NCBI GenBank assembly: GCA_963749825.1
Contig: CAVVOI010000009.1
Coordinates: 859,418 to 923,417 of the forward strand
Length of the DNA stretch: 64,000 nt
Reading direction: 5' to 3'
DNA from: UBA11865 sp963749825
GTDB taxonomy: Bacteria; Chloroflexota; Anaerolineae; Promineifilales; Promineifilaceae
Shown here: piece by piece, positions 43,378-51,628 of the stretch
Layout: each line of letters starts with the position of its first letter
Position numbering within the stretch: position 1 is the first letter of the stretch
Made by a program: the position numbers and the translations under genes
The notes under the pieces: generated by a model
Database searches by the model: none
Told to the model about the DNA's origin: nothing
Seen by the model: the letters and a program-made list of their open reading frames with translations, nothing else

Positions 43378-44502
43378 ATGGGCGCTTCAGCATTAGCTTA
43401 TAACTCGCCGTTCGAGTCGATGAGCGAGGGAAAATGGATAAACAGCCGCCAATGGGATCTGGTGTTTATCAGCCTCAGTGTGGTCTTGGTGACGATACCG
43501 TATCTGGCGTGGCTATTCCTTCGAGATGTGCTTCATATTGAGCCTGATGCGGGAAGGCAAGCGGTCAATATCATGATCGCCGTTTTGATTGGTGGTCCTC
43601 ATATGTACGCCACTTTTACTCGCACGACCTTAGACAAAGGGTTTCGCTTGAAATACGGTGGCTTTGTTCGTTCGTCAATATTCATTCCTCTATTGGTCGT
43701 AACATTGGCGTTGGCTAATCTTACCTTGCTGCTAACCATCTTCTTTTTCTGGGCTTCTATTCACGTATTGCATCAAATCATATACGTCGTTGAATCTTAT
43801 AATGAGAAAGCCAAGTTTGCGCCGGAAAAGTCGAGCCTTACTCCGATCTCAAAGGTGATTGATTTTACAGTTGTTTTGACAGCCCTATACCCGATTGCCG
43901 CTTATAGAATAGCTGTAAGACAAGACTTTACAATCGGTCCCAGTAAACTGAATGATATTGTTCCATCATTCTTTGAACAGCCTTGGGTTTTTTACCTCGC
44001 GTCTGCAGTATTTGCTGTGGCTCTCATCGCCTTCATTGGAAAGAGCATTTACGAATATCGGAATGGTATTGCCAATCTGCCAAAGATAATCTTCATCATT
44101 TTCACCGTTGGTGCTTCATTTATTGTGCCATCACTCGGTAATTTGGATACCGCTTTCCAGGGAATGAATGTTTGGCACTCTTTTCAATATTTGGCGTTAA
44201 CGTGGTTCGTGAATCATCTACGCCAACATCGGGGAGAGTTGGATGACCAGCCACTTTTGGAGAAGATATCTGAGGATGGAAAGTCACGTCTATTTTATGG
44301 ATTCAATGTCTTGTTAACATTTGGATCTGGTTTGATAATAGCTGTTGTATTTGCAGTTCTTTATCTATTGGTTGGAGGGAAATGGTCTGAACCAGCTTTC
44401 GCATTGGAAACCGCCTACTACATTGGCGTGTTATCTTTCCTATGGATCCACTACTACCACGATCATTTTCTCTTTACACAAACCGATTCAATATTGCCGT
44501 GA
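43378..44502 (+). CDS. Polytopic membrane protein with clustered histidines, unknown function
   Basis: 374 aa with about eight or nine hydrophobic helices. Histidines sit in and near helix ends: GGPHMYATFTRTT, FFWASIHVLHQIIY, GMNVWHSFQYLALTWFVNHLRQH and LWIHYYHDHFLF. This pattern recalls membrane di-iron enzymes (desaturase/hydroxylase or Brp/Blh-like carotenoid cleavage types), but no family signature is complete, so the link is tentative. GGAGGG lies before the ATG. It is probably co-transcribed with the thiolase and epimerase. A stem-loop at 44679-44715 lies 180 bp downstream. Confidence 0.7.
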   Translation: MGASALAYNSPFESMSEGKWINSRQWDLVFISLSVVLVTIPYLAWLFLRDVLHIEPDAGRQAVNIMIAVLIGGPHMYATFTRTTLDKGFRLKYGGFVRSSIFIPLLVVTLALANLTLLLTIFFFWASIHVLHQIIYVVESYNEKAKFAPEKSSLTPISKVIDFTVVLTALYPIAAYRIAVRQDFTIGPSKLNDIVPSFFEQPWVFYLASAVFAVALIAFIGKSIYEYRNGIANLPKIIFIIFTVGASFIVPSLGNLDTAFQGMNVWHSFQYLALTWFVNHLRQHRGELDDQPLLEKISEDGKSRLFYGFNVLLTFGSGLIIAVVFAVLYLLVGGKWSEPAFALETAYYIGVLSFLWIHYYHDHFLFTQTDSILP

Positions 44503-44678
44503 TAACTCATCTGGTTAATCATTTTTCGGGTAAGGAAGGGAAATTCCAAGTTTATGGAAAGAGGTAAGAGGATGGCATATATTGAGTACTAGTGGGGGAC
44601 TTGCCCGGTAAGCATAATTTGCCTAAAAGGATTTGCATTAATTCCGAATTGTGGTAATCTATTGGCGGCTCCCCCCCA

Positions 44679-44715
44679 GAGATGACCCGATAGCCGCCCG
44701 GCTATCGGGCATCTC
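44679..44715 (+). terminator. Long stem-loop, possible terminator
   Basis: GAGATG-A-CCCGATAGCC, loop GCCC, GGCTATCGGG-CATCTC: a 16-bp stem with one bulged A, followed by a moderately T-rich tract (CTTTTTAG). It lies 180 bp after the membrane protein gene and 41 bp before the end of the Clp gene, so it may separate these convergent units. Confidence 0.5.
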
Positions 44716-44755
44716 ACTTTATAGGCCTTTTTAGACCCCAAAAATCAAGCGTTGT

Positions 44756-46969
44756 TCATGCCTTCTGGGAACCTATCTCAAAGTGTAATTCTGAACCATC
44801 AACATCAATAGTAATCGTCGCTTCGCCCTTAACTTGTTGGCTTAAAAGATAGTCGGCTAACGGCACTCTGATATTGCGACTAATAATCCGTCGCAGCGGA
44901 CGGGCACCATATTCCGGCTGATCATTTTGCGTTAGCAACCAGGCTTTGGCTGTCTCCGAAATCTGTAGATCGATTCCTTGTTGTTTTGCAAGGCTAAACT
45001 CTTTCTTTAGCATTAGGTCCAGGATTGTGGCTAGCTGATCTGGCGTCAATTGATGGAACAAGATGATCTCATCCAGGCGGTTCAAAAATTCAGGTCGGAA
45101 AAAGCGCCGGACCTCCGTCATGACGAGCTCTTCTTCCCTTTCACCTATTACCGGCAGCAGCATATGATATGCTCCTAGATTACTGGTCATGATGATGACG
45201 GCTTCACTGAAGCTCGTCAGACGCCCCTGACCATCTGTCAGACGCCCTTCGTCCATGACTTGCAGCAAAACATCTAGCACGCGAGGATGGGCTTTTTCAA
45301 CCTCGTCGAACAACACGACTGTATAGGGTCGTTGCCGAACGAAATCGGTCAGTTGTCCGCCGCCTTCAAAGCCAACATAGCCAGGCGGCGCACCGATCAG
45401 CTTGTTGACGCTGGCTTCTTCCTGGTACTCACTCATATCTAGGGTAATCATGGCGTCTTCAGTTCCAAAGAGGAAATCAGCCAAAGTCTTGGCTAATTCT
45501 GATTTTCCCACGCCACTTGGACCGAGGAAAAGAAATGAGCCAATAGGCCGGCCCGGATCACGTAAGCCAACGCGAGCTGTTTTCACAGCCCGGCTGACGG
45601 CAAGAATCGCTTCATCCTGTCCTATAATTCGCTCATGTAAGTGTTCGACCATATTGGCATATCGACTTTGCTCTTCCTGGCCTAAATTGGCGATCGGGAT
45701 TTTTGTTATCATGCTGGCGGCGACCAGGACATCCTCGCTGCCTAGAGTGCCATCGGCTTTGACTTCTGGCAGGCGACCAGCGTGTTCCCTGGTCAATATG
45801 CTAACGAAGGCGCAAGCTCGATCTAAAAGCTGTACGGCCGAAGCGGGCAAGGCGATTGACTTTATGTAACGGTCGGCAATATCGACGGATGTCTCCAAGG
45901 CCTGAACTTGCACTTGAATCTCATACTCTTGTTCAAATCGCTGTTTGTGGAAAGCTAACATGGCCAACGTTTCCTCACGATTTGCAGGCGGTACATCCAA
46001 GCGATTGGTCCTTTGGCGAATCAATCGTTCTGAAGTCAGTTTTTCGTAAGCGGGTACGTTGGTCGTCCCGATGATTATCTGCTCATCCCCTAGTAGAGCT
46101 TTATATAATTCTCTGTTAACTTGATCAGGAAAGGCTGCTCTTAACCTATCGCCAAAGAAACGCTCAATTCCTGGAATAAATAAGATACCGTTGCTAGCGC
46201 GGCGAAGTCCTGCCCGCATTGCGGCTAGGGGATTTTCCAACAATGCGGCCTCATTGATCTGAACAAAGGATCTGAGATTAAGGATAGAAGATTCTTCTGC
46301 CAATAATTGCGCCACACTGTAGCCAAGGGTTCGCTTGCCAGAACCTTCAGGACCAACCAAGATGATGTGACGCTTCTGCGATAGAGCTAAGAGATTCATT
46401 ACTTCACGTAAGAGGTTGTGTCGCTGATAAACTGGAACAGCACGACCTTCTACCGCTTCTTGAATATAGTCAAATATGATCGGTGCCTTTTCTTGGGAAA
46501 CCTGGTCCAATAAAGCGATAACGGCCGCAGGGGTGACGCCGATACGTTGCAGTACGGCATAGGTATTTACATTTTGTTGAGCCATCGCAGCCAGCATATG
46601 ACCACTATTTACCTTTAATTCATCCCGGGCGTTGGCAATAGATAAAGCTTCGTCTAGGACCACCAACATTTCGTCTGACAAGGGTATATCATTACCGAAA
46701 TCGTCGGTGAAATCGAAATCAGCGTCTTTTCCTGGGGAGTGCCGGGTCATCGTATCAACGCGCCGGGAGAAGTCATCCCAATCAAATCCACGTTCTTGCC
46801 GGAGCTTTCGTAGAATTTGGTTGGCCGCTGAATCCTTTTCGGCTATGAATGTCTGCAAAAGTAATTGCGCGGTCAAGAACTTTAAATCGTCTTCAGACAT
46901 TCGACTTGAAGCAGTCGTCATCAGGCGACTAAGTTCTGGGCTGGGAATGTTTGGGTTTAAAGTGCTCAT
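44756..46969 (-). CDS. ClpC/ClpB-type AAA+ ATPase with degenerate first ATPase domain
   Basis: Hsp100-type unfoldase, about 737 aa from the ATG at 46969 (MSTLNPNIPSPELSRLM). It has an N-terminal Clp repeat (DEALSIANARDELKVNSGHMLAAMAQQNVN), then D1 with Walker A GPEGSGKRTLGYS. In D1 the Walker B line reads GILFIPGIERFFG where active proteins have an acidic pair (as in IDEIH). D2 is intact: GPSGVGKSELAKTLAD, VVLFDEVEKAHP, MTSNLGA, FLNRLDEI. No ClpB middle coiled coil is evident. A frame extension to 47014 starts with TTG and has no support. It would act as a chaperone or protease partner; no ClpP gene is nearby. Confidence 0.88.
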   Translation of the reverse strand: MSTLNPNIPSPELSRLMTTASSRMSEDDLKFLTAQLLLQTFIAEKDSAANQILRKLRQERGFDWDDFSRRVDTMTRHSPGKDADFDFTDDFGNDIPLSDEMLVVLDEALSIANARDELKVNSGHMLAAMAQQNVNTYAVLQRIGVTPAAVIALLDQVSQEKAPIIFDYIQEAVEGRAVPVYQRHNLLREVMNLLALSQKRHIILVGPEGSGKRTLGYSVAQLLAEESSILNLRSFVQINEAALLENPLAAMRAGLRRASNGILFIPGIERFFGDRLRAAFPDQVNRELYKALLGDEQIIIGTTNVPAYEKLTSERLIRQRTNRLDVPPANREETLAMLAFHKQRFEQEYEIQVQVQALETSVDIADRYIKSIALPASAVQLLDRACAFVSILTREHAGRLPEVKADGTLGSEDVLVAASMITKIPIANLGQEEQSRYANMVEHLHERIIGQDEAILAVSRAVKTARVGLRDPGRPIGSFLFLGPSGVGKSELAKTLADFLFGTEDAMITLDMSEYQEEASVNKLIGAPPGYVGFEGGGQLTDFVRQRPYTVVLFDEVEKAHPRVLDVLLQVMDEGRLTDGQGRLTSFSEAVIIMTSNLGAYHMLLPVIGEREEELVMTEVRRFFRPEFLNRLDEIILFHQLTPDQLATILDLMLKKEFSLAKQQGIDLQISETAKAWLLTQNDQPEYGARPLRRIISRNIRVPLADYLLSQQVKGEATITIDVDGSELHFEIGSQKA

Positions 46970-47090
46970 AACGTTAGTTGTTTCACTCTTAAGCGGATCA
47001 AAGCTTCTTTTCAAACGATTAGGCGCAATCTGTAGCCAGACGATATGTTACCCCGGCTTGCCTTGCAGAGCTATCATCGCATTAACCAAT

Positions 47091-47122
47091 AAAAAAAGGC
47101 CATGGCGATGCCCCTGGCCTTT
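47091..47122 (-). terminator. Rho-independent terminator of the acyl-CoA ligase gene
   Basis: Minus strand: AAAGGCCA (47115-47122) pairs with TGGCCTTT (47095-47102) around a GC-rich loop, ending in seven T. It lies 66 bp after the ligase stop and before the Clp gene start. Confidence 0.85.
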
Positions 47123-47188
47123 AAACTCGATGCGAAGACCCCCAAGATTAGGTATTGACTGTCGCCGCTTCAACAATCTTTGATTCGC

Positions 47189-48916
47189 CTAAACTCCAAG
47201 CCGGCTCTCCAATTGCGCAGCGGTCGTCACTGCTTCGTGTTCCCTGATCAATTCTCGCTTTAAAACCTTGCCAACTGTAGTTCGAGGCAAGTCGTCCCGA
47301 AATTCAATAAGGCGCGGATATTTGTAACGGGCGAGATGTTCCTTGCTCCAATCGATAATCTCGGCTTCGGTCGTGGGATCACCTGATTTCTTAATTATCC
47401 ATGCTTTAACCGTCTCCCCTCTTTTTGGATCGGACACACCGGCTACAGCTACTTCCAATACGGCCGGATGGGTAGCCAACACCTCTTCCACCTCGCGCGG
47501 ATAGACGTTATAACCACCGGCAATAATCATATCTTTTTTGCGATCTTCGATATAGAAATAGCCGTCTTCATCCATTCGGGCAATATCGCCAGTGTACAAC
47601 CAGCCGTCTCGCAAAGTATTCGCAGTTTCAGTAGGCATTTCCCAGTAGCCGGTCATTATGTTCGGCCCCTTAATAACCAATTCACCAATTTCTCCAACCT
47701 CCATATCGGTTACGCCCATTTCAGGATCGACTATCCGGCATTCTACATTGGAAAGGGGCAAGCCAATGGATCCCTCTCGATTCTCTTCGTAAACCGGATT
47801 GCAGTGGGTAACTACATGAGCTTCGGTCAGGCCAAATCCCTCGACTAGTTTGCCCCCGGTTAACTCCTCAAACTTCTGTTTTGTCTCTCGAAGCAATGGC
47901 GCTGAACCTGAAACGCATACCTTGATGGATTTGATATCGTATTTTCCTGAGGCAACATCTGGATTGTTATTGATGGCGACATATAGCGCCGGTACACCTG
48001 GAAATATAGTCGGTTTGTATTTGTTTATACTGCCCAGGAGATCTTTTTGGTCCCTGGGATCAGGAATGAGCACCAGAGTTCCACCAATCATGAGTCCAAA
48101 ATTCATGGCCACAATCATGCCGAAAGAATGAAAGAGAGGAATTGCGGTTAACATGATCTCCTTGCCTTCCTCCGTATTTGTCAACCATGTGCGGATCATG
48201 ATGGTGTTGGCGACCAGATTCTTATGAAGGCCAACAGCTCCCTTCGATAAGCCGGTCGTTCCCCCTGTATATTGCAGCAGAGCGACATCGTCGCTAGAAA
48301 CTGATACATCTATCTTCGGCGACTGCTTTCCAGCTGCCAAGAAATCTTGAAACCACATGTCTCCCGGTTGCAGCGTGATCCGGTGACCATCCTTTTTCTC
48401 TTTGGCAATGGTGAATAGATATTTGAGGTGAGTGGGTAGATATTCTTTGATATTGGTGACTATGATCCGCTTGACTGCGGTTTTTCCCTTGACCTGAACC
48501 CTCTTCAGTAAGTCGTAATAGAGGCTCATGACAAAGACGGTTTCGGCGCCACAATCAACCAATTGGTGCTCGAGTTCCCGCTCTGTGTAAAGCGGGTTCG
48601 TAGCTATGATGATGCCACCGGCCTTTAGAACGCCGTAGTACGAAATCACGAATTGAGGCGTATTTGCCATATAAATGACAGCCCTGTCACCGTGTTGAAA
48701 TCCATTGGCGGACAAGGCGGTCGCAATTGCATCGGATAACGCGTTCAAATCGGTGTAAGAAATCGTCCGCCCTTTAAAAATAATGGCTGATTTATCTGAA
48801 AATCGTTCGGCCGAGTTTTCTAATAGCTTGTGTAACGGGATGTCTGGGAACTCTATTTCAGCCGGTACACCCTCTTCGTAACTGTTGATCCATGGCTTTT
48901 GTTCGTAAGTGTTCAT
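47189..48916 (-). CDS. fadD: Long-chain acyl-CoA ligase (AMP-binding)
   Basis: Activates carboxylic acids to acyl-CoA through an acyl-adenylate. About 575 aa. Motifs: the P-loop YTGGTTGLSKGA, FGLTEAHVVTHC, GWLYTGDIARMDEDGYFYIEDRKKDMIIAGGYNVYPREVEE, and the final Lys region LPRTTVGKVLKRELI. I chose the ATG at 48916 (MNTYEQKPWINSYEEG), which has AAGG upstream; the frame open to 49162 reads into the phosphoesterase gene. It has its own promoter (48973-49002) and terminator. Chain-length preference is not deducible. Confidence 0.92.
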   Translation of the reverse strand: MNTYEQKPWINSYEEGVPAEIEFPDIPLHKLLENSAERFSDKSAIIFKGRTISYTDLNALSDAIATALSANGFQHGDRAVIYMANTPQFVISYYGVLKAGGIIIATNPLYTERELEHQLVDCGAETVFVMSLYYDLLKRVQVKGKTAVKRIIVTNIKEYLPTHLKYLFTIAKEKKDGHRITLQPGDMWFQDFLAAGKQSPKIDVSVSSDDVALLQYTGGTTGLSKGAVGLHKNLVANTIMIRTWLTNTEEGKEIMLTAIPLFHSFGMIVAMNFGLMIGGTLVLIPDPRDQKDLLGSINKYKPTIFPGVPALYVAINNNPDVASGKYDIKSIKVCVSGSAPLLRETKQKFEELTGGKLVEGFGLTEAHVVTHCNPVYEENREGSIGLPLSNVECRIVDPEMGVTDMEVGEIGELVIKGPNIMTGYWEMPTETANTLRDGWLYTGDIARMDEDGYFYIEDRKKDMIIAGGYNVYPREVEEVLATHPAVLEVAVAGVSDPKRGETVKAWIIKKSGDPTTEAEIIDWSKEHLARYKYPRLIEFRDDLPRTTVGKVLKRELIREHEAVTTAAQLESRLGV

Positions 48917-48972
48917 ATCTGCCTTACTCCTTTCCAAATAGTTATGCACAGATATAGTAGCTACCCGATAAC

Positions 48973-49002
48973 AGTATAGACTTCGAAACCTCTTCATGTC
49001 AA
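48973..49002 (-). promoter_or_regulatory. Predicted sigma70 promoter of the acyl-CoA ligase gene
   Basis: Minus strand: perfect -35 TTGACA (48997-49002), 18-bp spacer, -10 TATACT (48973-48978). It predicts transcription start near 48966 and a leader of about 50 nt. It shows the ligase is not simply read through from the phosphoesterase. Confidence 0.7.
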
Positions 49003-49104
49003 CGGGTTTTGAAGCTGAGGTTATGAAGCTGAGAATAGAAGCTGTTTCCAGGCTGGTTAATTCGTTTCGATCGCCGTCAGAAATGGTAATACGCAATGAT
49101 GTGC

Positions 49105-49905
49105 TCAGACGATTTGCGGGTAAAAACCTGAACTCTTCAATTGCGCGACTTGATCTTCCCACCCGGGTGGCTGATAATCTTGAAAAGCGGAAATTTCTGA
49201 GTCTACCTTATAGGGCAATCTGTGGTGTTGGACCGCCCATCCGTTAGATTCTTCCCATGAAAGGAGAGCGTATTTAGCTCTTGGATCGCCGTCGCCAGGC
49301 AAATTGACAGAACTCACATTCACTAGCACTTTGTCTTTCCAGTGACGGATGCTGGGGATGTGAATATGTCCAAAGGCGATAAAATGTTCTTGCACACTAC
49401 TCAGCAAAGGCTCTAAATCGTCATCCGTCTGCCTCACCTTTCCGTATAATTCGAGTTGCTTATCGATGGGGGGGAAAATGATCTCGTTTAAATCAACAGG
49501 GTTTGCGTGCACGATTAACAAACTATCGGCCAGACTTGATGTCGGGGAGAAGATTTTCTTGAAAGATCCATTCAGCGAATCAATCCAGGCAAGCGATTCC
49601 TGATCAAGCTGCCTGGCAGTCCATCGGCAAACGGCTTGCTGCCGCATTCGTCGAAGGCGCATGGCTTCATCCATATCATCCCTGATGGGTGGCGAGGTAA
49701 GAATCCATTGATCCGTATTCCCAACGAGACAAGTGACATCATATTTCCTTACCAGGTCTATACAGGCTTTTGGTCTGGGTCCAAATATGCAAAGGTCTCC
49801 AGCGAATACGATATGATCGATATCGGGTTGGGAGAAAATGTGGTCCAATACAGTTTGTAAGGCTGTTAGGTTTCCGTGGACATCCGAGAAAATGGCGATT
49901 CGCAT
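49105..49905 (-). CDS. Calcineurin-like metallophosphoesterase (YfcE type)
   Basis: Metal-dependent phosphoesterase, 266 aa. Motifs: FSDVHGNLTAL (Asp, His ligands), FAGDLCIFGPRP, LVGNTDQW (Asn), and FGHIHIPSI (GHxH). The fold is the small, cap-less phosphodiesterase type. Nothing in the sequence names the substrate; possible targets are small phosphodiesters. It lies 69 bp after the CoA-transferase pair and on the same strand. Confidence 0.9.
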   Translation of the reverse strand: MRIAIFSDVHGNLTALQTVLDHIFSQPDIDHIVFAGDLCIFGPRPKACIDLVRKYDVTCLVGNTDQWILTSPPIRDDMDEAMRLRRMRQQAVCRWTARQLDQESLAWIDSLNGSFKKIFSPTSSLADSLLIVHANPVDLNEIIFPPIDKQLELYGKVRQTDDDLEPLLSSVQEHFIAFGHIHIPSIRHWKDKVLVNVSSVNLPGDGDPRAKYALLSWEESNGWAVQHHRLPYKVDSEISAFQDYQPPGWEDQVAQLKSSGFYPQIV

Positions 49906-49973
49906 AGTAATGATCTCCGATTCGTCTTTACATTTCGTGAAGACGTTGACTTGGAGACAAGAACTCGACTTTT

Positions 49974-50843
49974 CTAGGCCAAGTTTCTGTCCGTGATAGA
50001 TTCATTCAATTTAGCTTCAGCCTGCAATATTTCAATTAACTTTTTACGTCTCTTCGATCCGCCAAGAGTTTCCAATGATCGCACGCCAAGAGGATCAATC
50101 ACTTCTCTAAGAAGAGATATCTCTTCTGGGCTGGGAGGAACTGTCTTTGGTGTATCGTCAGGTATGACGAACTCAAAAGCTGTCTTGGCGACGACCCGGT
50201 TTAACATTATTCCAGGATGCAAGCTCATGATTCTCATTCGGCCGGAATCAGGATCGAAGTCAAACTGCCCTAAATCTGATATCAGGTAATGGGGTCCTCT
50301 CCCTGTTATACGGCTGGCATCGTGCCCGATCCCACTACGGAAATCGAGCTTCTCGACGAAAGTGTGCCGGCCGTGTCTCGGCACATACAAGTAGTTTCGA
50401 TGGCCCGTGACCGAAACATCCGGAATCCCTCCTGAGCCCGGCAAACGCAATCTGGGCTTTTCGTAACTACCCCCTATATGAATATTGTTGAAATTTCCAT
50501 AGGCATCCACCTGTCCCGGTCTAAAGAACTCTTTAATGCTGAAGCGAGGCAGAAAATCGCAGGCAATGTCAACGAAATCAATGCTCAATAGTCCCTGTTG
50601 AATCCACAACCTCTCAATGGTGGCAACACCTAGTGGCGCCCAATTCTGACATATAGACTGACCAATAGCCGATGCGAATGCTAGATTTGGTGCATGAGTA
50701 AGCTTAGCCAGTAGAAAACCGGCCGCGACCAGTGGTGTTGAGATGCCCTGGCCAACTAACTCGCCATCCTCAATCTGGCGACTCATACAGGTGACCATCA
50801 ATTCATCGATGGTATAGTCTTGGACCGGCATAGCTTTAGTCAA
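49974..50843 (-). CDS. CoA-transferase beta subunit (family I; glutaconate CoA-transferase/IpdB-like)
   Basis: 289 aa. Features: NNIHIGGSYEKPRLRLPGSGGIPDVS, with the RLPGSGG motif shared by glutaconate CoA-transferase B and IpdB-type proteins, plus an RHGRHTFVEKLDF segment. I do not see a clear catalytic Glu-Asn-Gly motif, so this could be an IpdB-like hydrolase rather than a true CoA-transferase. The start ATG overlaps the alpha gene stop by four bases (ATGA). Confidence 0.83.
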   Translation of the reverse strand: MTKAMPVQDYTIDELMVTCMSRQIEDGELVGQGISTPLVAAGFLLAKLTHAPNLAFASAIGQSICQNWAPLGVATIERLWIQQGLLSIDFVDIACDFLPRFSIKEFFRPGQVDAYGNFNNIHIGGSYEKPRLRLPGSGGIPDVSVTGHRNYLYVPRHGRHTFVEKLDFRSGIGHDASRITGRGPHYLISDLGQFDFDPDSGRMRIMSLHPGIMLNRVVAKTAFEFVIPDDTPKTVPPSPEEISLLREVIDPLGVRSLETLGGSKRRKKLIEILQAEAKLNESITDRNLA

Positions 50844-51628
50844 TTCTCCAGAGACCGGAGGTAGGAAGCAAATTCGCCTAGATTACAAGCATCGATATAG
50901 CGAAGTATTTCCTCTCCTTCAATCGAGTATTTAGGATAACATGAGGTTGGCCAAGCTCCATTCGGACTGTGAAGAACTGCTGTGATAGGATGTCCATTGA
51001 TGTCAATTGGCCCGTCCAGCTCTTCAACCACTTCCTCGGCGGTGATGATTACTGTGCTAGCTATCGATGCTAATTCGTAATCGATAGTTGGATTACCGCC
51101 GAGTATACAATTTCCAAAGCGATCGGCTTTTAATACATGAATGACGGCGGCATCACATTCGATGGCAGGGAAGGCGGTTAATTGTTGACCTGAATAAGGA
51201 TCAGTGATGGTTTTGACATCGGATCGAACACGGAGTAAATCAGTCCCCTGCCAGGCCAGGCTTGGCATAAATCCGACACCCGCCATCCGGGCTCGAATGC
51301 CGTAGGCGATACTGGCTTCACTTTCTTCGATAATCTCGATGCTACCTTGGTTAGCGGCGGTCGTAAACATAGGTGCCAGACCAAATATCTCTAGTCCAAA
51401 ATAACAAGTACGAACTCGTTTGACCAAACCTGAGCCGACTAGCATATCGGCCGCCAGGCCACAAGTGAAGGAAAGAAGAGTCAGGTTAGTTGGGGGCTGA
51501 TCCTGGTTAATCAAAGCACGAACAAATGCGAGCGGCCGCCGGTAAATGGTCATTCCACCAAGGGCCAATGTGTAATCACTTTGAATGAGTTCCAGGGCGT
51601 CTGACAAGGAAACGGTTTTGTCAATCAT
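50840..51628 (-). CDS. CoA-transferase alpha subunit (family I; glutaconate CoA-transferase/IpdA-like)
   Basis: About 262 aa from the ATG at 51628 (MIDKTVSLSDALELIQ). Features: LALGGMTIYRRPLAFVRAL, TNLTLLSFTCGLAADMLVGSGLVKRV (the glycine-rich CoA-transferase core), FPAIECDAAVIHVLKADRFGN and GGNPTIDYELASIAS. The start overlaps the stop of the histidine kinase gene by eight bases, which argues for translational coupling. The alpha and beta chains together would move CoA between carboxylic acids or open a CoA-linked ring. Confidence 0.85.
   Translation of the reverse strand: MIDKTVSLSDALELIQSDYTLALGGMTIYRRPLAFVRALINQDQPPTNLTLLSFTCGLAADMLVGSGLVKRVRTCYFGLEIFGLAPMFTTAANQGSIEIIEESEASIAYGIRARMAGVGFMPSLAWQGTDLLRVRSDVKTITDPYSGQQLTAFPAIECDAAVIHVLKADRFGNCILGGNPTIDYELASIASTVIITAEEVVEELDGPIDINGHPITAVLHSPNGAWPTSCYPKYSIEGEEILRYIDACNLGEFASYLRSLEN

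Noticed and set aside
44679..44715. Possible structured RNA gene
   Set aside because: The stem-loop is isolated, with no tRNA, SRP or tmRNA features; a terminator is simpler.
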